From Bradyrhizobium huanghuaihaiense (GTDB taxonomy: Bacteria; Pseudomonadota; Alphaproteobacteria; Rhizobiales; Xanthobacteraceae), in NCBI RefSeq assembly GCF_007830635.1, contig NZ_VLLA01000009.1, positions 124,001 to 188,000 on the forward strand: a stretch of DNA of 64,000 nt. The letters run 5' to 3'. The notes beneath the pieces were generated by a model. The model did no database searches. It was not told the DNA's origin and was given only the letters and a program-made list of their open reading frames with translations. A program made the translations under genes and the position numbers. Shown here piece after piece: positions 58,855 to 64,000 of this stretch; within the stretch, counting starts at the first letter, position 1; every line of letters starts with the position of its first letter.

Positions 58855-60849
58855 CTAGTCCTTGTCGCAGCACGAGGCGGCGCCCTTCCCTTCGCCCGCG
58901 AGCACGCTGCGGCTGTTGCGCTCCGGCGGGATGTCGAAGGCCGCATTGGCCGCGAAGAAGCCGGTCGGCTTCAGCATGAAGCCGGCATATTCGACCGGCA
59001 TGATCGGAAAATCCTCGGGCTTGCAGACATGGGTGTGGCCGAAGGAATGCCACACCACGAGATCTGTATTCTCGATGTTGCGGTTCTGCGCGGCGTAGCG
59101 CGGCAGGCCGTCGCCGCCGGCATGGACGTTGGGATAGTCGCCGCTGGCATATTTCTCGTCCCTGTCGAAGGCCGTGACCCAGACGTGTTTGGTGGCGAAG
59201 CCGCCGCGCTTGCGCACGTAGCTGCCCTCCTGCGCCAGCATCAGCGGGCTCGGATTGACGACGAGCTTGTAGGCCGGCGCATTGCCGACCGAATTGATCT
59301 CGTTGGGATTGCTGATCTTCCAGAACCGGCCGGTCTCGCCATTGGCGACCGCCGCGGCGTCGCGCTCGCGCGACAGCACGCGCGTCGTGGTGTCGAACAC
59401 GTTGCCGTGGGGATTGTCGTGGCCCCAGGGTCGCGGCACGAAGTCGTGCTCCGTCACCGTGTTGCCGCCGCCATCGAGATCCATGTGCAGGCGCACGTTG
59501 AAGAAGTGCTGGTGCGTGGGACCGCCGAGATTGTCGTCGACCATGCCGCCCCATCTGTACGTTTCGCCTGATGGCACGGCCGCGGTCTGGATGATGCCGG
59601 TAAGTTTTGTCTCGAGCTGGATCGTGCCGTCCTGGTAGAGGTACCAGTAGAAGCCGTAGTCGTAATTGCCGACGGTGGCGAAGAACGAGATCACGAGGCG
59701 GCGCGACCTGCGCACCTCGAACAGGCCATTACGGAATTCGTAGTGTTTCCAGGCAATTCCGTAGTCTTCTTCATGCATGCAGATAGCGTTCTGCATGACG
59801 AAGGGCTCGCCCTTGCCGTCGGCGGCGGGCACGTCGAAATAATGGATGTTGCCGATGCAGTCGCAGCCGAGCTCGAGCGCGTTGGCGAGCATGCCGAGCC
59901 CGTATTCGCCGGCATCGAAGGCCGACTTCCAGAAATGGTTCGCGGTCGGATCGGCATAAGGCACCACCATCTCGGTGACGCTGGCGCGATGGATCAGCGA
60001 GCGCTTGCGCGCGCCGTCCTGATAGGCGAGCTGATGCAGCACCAGCCCCTCGCGCGGGGTGAAGCCGACGCGAAAGCTCCATTTCTGCCAGTCGACCTTC
60101 CAGCCATCGACGCGAAAGCTCGCGCCCTCCGGCTGCTCGATATGCAGCGGCTTGATGTCGGTGCGCGGGTTTTGGAGTTCATGCGCGCCGTAATTCCGCT
60201 TCTTGCGCGGGATCGGCACGATCGGGTCCTCGTCGGTGAGATCGATGACCTCGCCGCCGATCAGGTCGACCACGGCGACCACGCCCTCGATCGGATGGGC
60301 GTAGCCGTTGTCCTGCAGGTGCTCGCGAAAATAGCTGACGGCCCGCACGATGCGGGCGCCGCGCTCGAACTCCTTGTCGAAGAAGCCCGACGAGAACGGA
60401 TCGACCTGGACCAGCTCGATGTCCTTGTCGCTGAGCCCGCGCCGGACCATCGCCGCGCGCCATCTGGCGTCGGCCTTCACCACGGCCTCACACTTGAAGA
60501 ACTCTTCCAGCATCACCGGAGGCTGCCCGTAGGGCGCCTCGCGGTTCGGAATGATTTTTCGCGCGACGATCTCGCCACGACTGAGATCGACGATGTGCTC
60601 GATCGCCTCGCCCGTGGCCACGTCCAGCGTCAGCACGAAAGCGCGGCGCCCTGCCCCGCCTGCGGCCAGCTCCTGCTTGGTCGGCTCTTCCAGCCGCACC
60701 GTCGGGAAGCGGCAGTTCTCCGGTGAGGTCGCGGCGGCACGCACCAGGGTGCAGGCTGCGGTGATCTCTTCAGCCGTCAGCGGATCGAGCGGATGCGGCG
60801 CAGCAGCCTGCGCTTGCGGTTTGGCTTTGACGGTATCGAGCATGGGCAT
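58855..60849 (-). CDS. Primary-amine oxidase (copper, topaquinone)
   Basis: 664 residues from ATG 60849 (a TTG two codons earlier is in frame). The catalytic Asp lies in NHFWKSAFDAGEYGLG; the topaquinone Tyr in VGNYDYGF (the NYD motif); copper His residues in THQHFFNVRLHMD and HSFGHTHVCKPED. The enzyme oxidises primary amines to aldehyde, ammonia and peroxide. No signal peptide. It lies head to tail with the NylB-like hydrolase, whose stop is about ten bases beyond, so the hydrolase is transcribed first. Confidence 0.93.
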   Translation of the reverse strand: MPMLDTVKAKPQAQAAAPHPLDPLTAEEITAACTLVRAAATSPENCRFPTVRLEEPTKQELAAGGAGRRAFVLTLDVATGEAIEHIVDLSRGEIVARKIIPNREAPYGQPPVMLEEFFKCEAVVKADARWRAAMVRRGLSDKDIELVQVDPFSSGFFDKEFERGARIVRAVSYFREHLQDNGYAHPIEGVVAVVDLIGGEVIDLTDEDPIVPIPRKKRNYGAHELQNPRTDIKPLHIEQPEGASFRVDGWKVDWQKWSFRVGFTPREGLVLHQLAYQDGARKRSLIHRASVTEMVVPYADPTANHFWKSAFDAGEYGLGMLANALELGCDCIGNIHYFDVPAADGKGEPFVMQNAICMHEEDYGIAWKHYEFRNGLFEVRRSRRLVISFFATVGNYDYGFYWYLYQDGTIQLETKLTGIIQTAAVPSGETYRWGGMVDDNLGGPTHQHFFNVRLHMDLDGGGNTVTEHDFVPRPWGHDNPHGNVFDTTTRVLSRERDAAAVANGETGRFWKISNPNEINSVGNAPAYKLVVNPSPLMLAQEGSYVRKRGGFATKHVWVTAFDRDEKYASGDYPNVHAGGDGLPRYAAQNRNIENTDLVVWHSFGHTHVCKPEDFPIMPVEYAGFMLKPTGFFAANAAFDIPPERNSRSVLAGEGKGAASCCDKD

Positions 60850-60858
60850 GTCCAAAAG

Positions 60859-62049
60859 TCAGGCGAGATGCGCGGTGATGGCGCTGAAGGCGGCAAACCA
60901 GCGCTGATCGATCGGCACGTCCATCGCCTTGGGCTGCGTCGCGAGCTTGACGATGACGGTATCGGAGTCGAGATCGACATAGAGGTGCTGGCCGTGAATG
61001 CCGATCGCGGTGAGCGCGTTGCGTGACGGATCGATCGTGAACCATTTGCTGCGGTAGCGCGCGCCTGGGAAGAACTCGGCGAGGTCGCCGTCGGCCCAGG
61101 CCTTGGGATCGCCGTTCTCGCGGATGTCGTCGATCCACCAGCCGGGCACCACTTGCCGCCCCTCGACCACGCCGCGGCAGCGGATCATCTCGCCGAAGCG
61201 GATGAGGTCGCGTGCGGTGACGGAGATGCCGCCGGCGATGCGGCCCATGCCGTGGCTGTCGAGCGTGAGGGAGCCGTCCTCCTCCGCGCCCAAGGGCTGC
61301 CAGAGATATTCGGAGAGGATGCGATGGTATGGCATGCCGCAGGCGCGCTCATAGACCCAGCCGAGCACTTCGGTATTGGTCGAGACGTAGTGGAACACCT
61401 TGCCGTGCGGCTTGCCGGTGCCGCGCAGCGTGGTGAGATAGGCGCGCTGATGACTGGGATCGACGCCCGGAGGCGGCACGTCCCAGCCCGAGGAGAAGCG
61501 ATAGCGCGCGACGTCGCCTGCAGGATCCTCGTAATCCTCCTCGAACTTGATGGCGACGGCCATGTCGAGCAGGTTGCGGACGGTGCAGCCGCCGTAGACT
61601 GACGTTTCCAGCTCCGGCACGTAGCGCACCACCCTCGCTTCCGGATCGAGCAGCCCGCGCGCGGCCAGAATGCCGCCGAGCGTACCGGCGATCGCCTTGC
61701 TGATCGAGCAGATCAGATGCGGCGTGGTCGCGGTCATGCCGTCGCCGTACCATTCGTGGATCAGGGTGCCCCGGTGCATGACGAGCAGCGTATCGGCGAA
61801 GGTCTCGCGCAATGTCGCCTCGATCGTGGTGCGCTTGCCGTCCGGCGCTGTGAAACCGAGCTTTTGCAGCTCGCGGCGGGCGCTTGGCATCGGCGACGGA
61901 TGCGTGGAGCGGCGGACCTCGGCCGTCGGCAGCACTTCGCGGGTGTGGGTGAAGCCCCAGCGGATCGCGGGAAAGCTGCGCCAGTTGGCGCGGGTCACCT
62001 GGGCCTCTGGCGCGGGCGGGCTGCCGCGCATGATATCGGTCGGTCGCAT
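60859..62049 (-). CDS. Serine hydrolase, beta-lactamase/6-aminohexanoate-dimer hydrolase family
   Basis: 396 residues from ATG 62049, chosen because GGAGGG sits six bases upstream. The active site is SxxK as CSISKAIAGTLGGI; the second motif includes FHYVSTNTEVLGWVYE (YxN-like) and the late GIHGQHLYVD stands for the third box. The overall pattern resembles the class C beta-lactamase fold used by NylB-like amide hydrolases and esterases. No signal peptide. It precedes the amine oxidase by only ten bases. Confidence 0.87.
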   Translation of the reverse strand: MRPTDIMRGSPPAPEAQVTRANWRSFPAIRWGFTHTREVLPTAEVRRSTHPSPMPSARRELQKLGFTAPDGKRTTIEATLRETFADTLLVMHRGTLIHEWYGDGMTATTPHLICSISKAIAGTLGGILAARGLLDPEARVVRYVPELETSVYGGCTVRNLLDMAVAIKFEEDYEDPAGDVARYRFSSGWDVPPPGVDPSHQRAYLTTLRGTGKPHGKVFHYVSTNTEVLGWVYERACGMPYHRILSEYLWQPLGAEEDGSLTLDSHGMGRIAGGISVTARDLIRFGEMIRCRGVVEGRQVVPGWWIDDIRENGDPKAWADGDLAEFFPGARYRSKWFTIDPSRNALTAIGIHGQHLYVDLDSDTVIVKLATQPKAMDVPIDQRWFAAFSAITAHLA

Positions 62050-62225
62050 CTCGATCCCTCCGCGAAGCAAAATCCCGACTGCGATGTCGGAACGGGAAGC
62101 CTGCACCGCGGCGTGGCCAGGCGTTATCGAAATCCCGCAATATTTTGCTGGACAGGGGCGCCGGGCGTGCCAGTCTTGACGTAGTTCCTGCCGGCTTCTT
62201 GGCTGGCAAATTCCGACGTATCGTC

Positions 62226-63218
62226 ATGGTCTTAAGCGCAACTCTTCCGATTCAGGACTCGGCTGCCAGCCTGCTGCAGGTCAGCAGCACGGATGTCGAT
62301 GAGCATTGCGCCTCGCTCGGCCGCTGGCACCTGAGCTACGACCAGATCAGCGCCGGCGCCTTCCAGGGCAGTTTTACGCAGCTCTCCCTGCCCCGCGTCG
62401 AAGTCTTCCGCGAGATCACGAGCCAGCAGGTTCGCCAGTATGGCCAGCTTGGCGCGGACAGTTTTGGGATCGGTCTGCCCTGGGATGGCGACGGCGAGGT
62501 CAATTGCAACGGCGCCAGTGTTGCGGGTGCCCAGGTAATCGCCTGCATCGACGCCGAGGTCGATATGTGCACGCCGAAAGCGTTCGAGCTGCGCGGCATC
62601 GTCGCCAGCGCAGCGCTGATCGAGGAGCTGGCGGCATGTCTCGACATCGCGCTGCCGCGCAGCGTCTGGCATCAGTTGCGGGTGATCGAGATGGCGGAGG
62701 CGCCGGTCGCGCGGCTGCGCGCGCATCTCGCCGCCATTCACGAGACCATCACGACGGCACCCGCGCTATTCGACGATCCCGCGGCACGGCAGGCGCTGGA
62801 GGATGCCCTCCTCGTCGAGATCATGGACATGTTGCCGACGGCGCGGCCGAGCGATCCCGGCCGCAGCGCCGCGGCGCGCAAGCGCACCGTCGATCGCGCC
62901 CGCGCACTGATGCATGGCAGCGCCGATCGCTCCCTCTCATTGCTCGAGGTCTGCAAGGCGGTCGGCGCCAGCCCGCGCAAGCTCGGCTATTGCTTCCAGG
63001 AGGTTTTGGGCACGAGCCCGATGCATTACTGGCGCGCGATGCGGCTGAACCGGGTGCGGCGCGATCTGAAGCGCGCCGGCGGCGCCGCCGAGACGTCCAT
63101 CTACGACATCGCCGTGCAGCACGGCTTCTGGCACTTCAGCCAGTTCTCGCTGGACTACAAGCGCCACTTCTCCGAAAAGCCCTCGGAGACGCTCCGGCGC
63201 GCCAGGCTGGCGGCCTGA
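62226..63218 (+). CDS. AraC-family regulator (EutR/FeaR-like), probable regulator of the amine oxidase
   Basis: 330 residues from ATG 62226. The C-terminal AraC domain shows LSLLEVCKAVGASPRKLGYCF and IYDIAVQHGFWHFSQFSLDYKRHFSEKPSE. The N-terminal part is a sensor of unknown ligand (LSLPRVEVFREITSQQVRQY). It lies divergent from the hydrolase-oxidase pair with a 176-base gap. In E. coli, FeaR of this family activates the copper amine oxidase tynA, so the same pairing is likely here. An upstream in-frame ATG at 62145 is less likely. Confidence 0.85.
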   Translation: MVLSATLPIQDSAASLLQVSSTDVDEHCASLGRWHLSYDQISAGAFQGSFTQLSLPRVEVFREITSQQVRQYGQLGADSFGIGLPWDGDGEVNCNGASVAGAQVIACIDAEVDMCTPKAFELRGIVASAALIEELAACLDIALPRSVWHQLRVIEMAEAPVARLRAHLAAIHETITTAPALFDDPAARQALEDALLVEIMDMLPTARPSDPGRSAAARKRTVDRARALMHGSADRSLSLLEVCKAVGASPRKLGYCFQEVLGTSPMHYWRAMRLNRVRRDLKRAGGAAETSIYDIAVQHGFWHFSQFSLDYKRHFSEKPSETLRRARLAA

Positions 63219-63230
63219 CGGGCTGCTGCC

Positions 63231-64000
63231 TTACCACGTCGGCAGATACGTGCCCTTGAAACGCGTCTCCAGAAACGCCTTCACGGGCTCGGAGTGATAG
63301 GCCTCAATCAGCTGCTTCACCCAGGGCTTGTCCTTGTCCTCCTCGCGCACGGCGAGGATGTTGACCCAGGGTCCATCGGGGTTTTCGCGGGCGATCGCGT
63401 CGGTCGCGGGATTGAGGCCGGCCTGCACCGCATAATTGTTGTTGATCGAGACGACGTCGACGTCCTGCAGCGCGCGCGGAAGCTGGGCGGCATCGAGCTC
63501 GACGAAGCGCAGCCTCTTCGGGTTGTCGGTGATGTCGGCGATGGTCGAGGAGACGTTGTTCGGGTCCTTCAGCTTGATCACGCCATGAAGGGCCAGGATC
63601 ATCAGGCCGCGCGCACCGTTGGAAGGGTCGTTGGCGATGGCGACGCGCGCTCCTTCCGGCAGATCGGCAAGCTTCTTGTATTTCTGCGAGTAGACGCCCT
63701 GCGGCGAGCCGATCGTGTTGGCGACCTTGACGATCTTCCAGCCGGTCTTGGAGATCTGGTTCTTCAGGTAGGGCTCGTGCTGGAACGAATTGGCTTCCAG
63801 GTCCTTCAGCGCCAGCGCCTGGTTCGGGATCACGTAGTCGGTGAACTCGACCACCTTGATGTCGAGGCCGCGCTCGGCGCCGACCTTCTTCACGACGTCG
63901 AGGATCTCGGCATGGGGACCGGCGGTGACGCCGACGCGGATGGTTTCAGCCTGAGCCGAGGTCGCAAGCAAGGCTGCAGCCGCAAGGGTTGCGAGAAAAC
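63231..64000 (-). CDS. metQ: Methionine ABC transporter substrate-binding protein (MetQ/NlpA), start beyond the right edge
   Basis: At least 256 residues are in the window. The edge reads FLATLAAAALLATSAQA, the end of a signal peptide, then ETIRVGVTAGPHAEILDVVK, NSFQHEPYLKNQI, ANTIGSPQGVYSQK and VDVVSINNNYAVQAGL, all typical of MetQ. The mature protein binds D- or L-methionine for MetNI. The stop at 63231 is 12 bases from the AraC stop, so the genes are convergent. Confidence 0.92.
   Translation of the reverse strand, partial: FLATLAAAALLATSAQAETIRVGVTAGPHAEILDVVKKVGAERGLDIKVVEFTDYVIPNQALALKDLEANSFQHEPYLKNQISKTGWKIVKVANTIGSPQGVYSQKYKKLADLPEGARVAIANDPSNGARGLMILALHGVIKLKDPNNVSSTIADITDNPKRLRFVELDAAQLPRALQDVDVVSINNNYAVQAGLNPATDAIARENPDGPWVNILAVREEDKDKPWVKQLIEAYHSEPVKAFLETRFKGTYLPTW

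Overview
The window reads as chromosomal DNA of a high-GC alphaproteobacterium of the Bradyrhizobium/Rhodopseudomonas type. Evidence: the alphaproteobacterial ATPase zeta-inhibitor (DUF1476), a fegAB-like siderophore pair, many Liv and TRAP transporters, and short palindromic intergenic repeats beginning AGCATGATCCGG and AGCGTTTTCGAG. The genus is my inference; no 16S or marker phylogeny is possible here. There is no rRNA, no CRISPR array and no intact insertion sequence; one tRNA-Ser(UGA) was found.

Layout. (1) 0-5.8 kb: end of an unknown gene, a two-domain VOC protein, ilvD, a small secreted protein, two hypotheticals and tRNA-Ser. (2) 5.8-13.4 kb: a gene-poor accessory-looking stretch beginning with the C-terminal stump of a tyrosine recombinase. 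It holds many minigenes, several with good Shine-Dalgarno sites and one membrane segment, a paralogous pair of small proteins, a secreted collar-like protein, and a few conserved genes (DUF1476, GNAT, UPF0114). (3) 13.4-21.8 kb: an RlpA lipoprotein, then a 1540-residue autotransporter with ten IPT/TIG repeats, divergent from a four-gene unit of three phage-tail-collar (MdpB-like) proteins plus a GNAT acetyltransferase. (4) 21.8-29.7 kb: epoxide hydrolase, then a housekeeping run dacA-tmk-holB-metG-tatD-MBL hydrolase; MetG carries a 154-residue Lys/Ala-rich N-terminal extension. (5) 29.7-36 kb: a second autotransporter and a dctP - dctQM fusion - acyl-CoA ligase operon. (6) 36-41 kb: a ClpG/ClpK-like disaggregase, a PsiE protein and a Lar-like zinc ribbon. 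(7) 41-52 kb: a catabolic island: a substrate-binding protein with 4-nitrobenzoate reductase (PnbA) and 4-hydroxylaminobenzoate lyase (PnbB) genes, divergent LysR, an AraC regulator, and a complete Liv ABC transporter with a permease-ATPase fusion followed by an aldehyde dehydrogenase. (8) 52-64 kb: secreted hypothetical, tandem repeat, amidase-like protein with a histone-H1-like tail, fegB-fegA, a PilZ-XRE regulator, copper amine oxidase plus a NylB-like serine hydrolase with a divergent AraC regulator, and the start-truncated metQ.

How the parts may work together. The collar/TIG/GNAT block could make and modify a surface structure. The pnb/Liv block would import and oxidise an aromatic acid, reducing nitrobenzoate toward protocatechuate. 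The TRAP-ligase operon would import a carboxylate and trap it as a CoA ester. The amine oxidase and hydrolase could act in sequence on amides and amines. The best candidate for an undescribed system is the TIG autotransporter plus triple tail-collar plus GNAT cluster at 14.4-21.8 kb.
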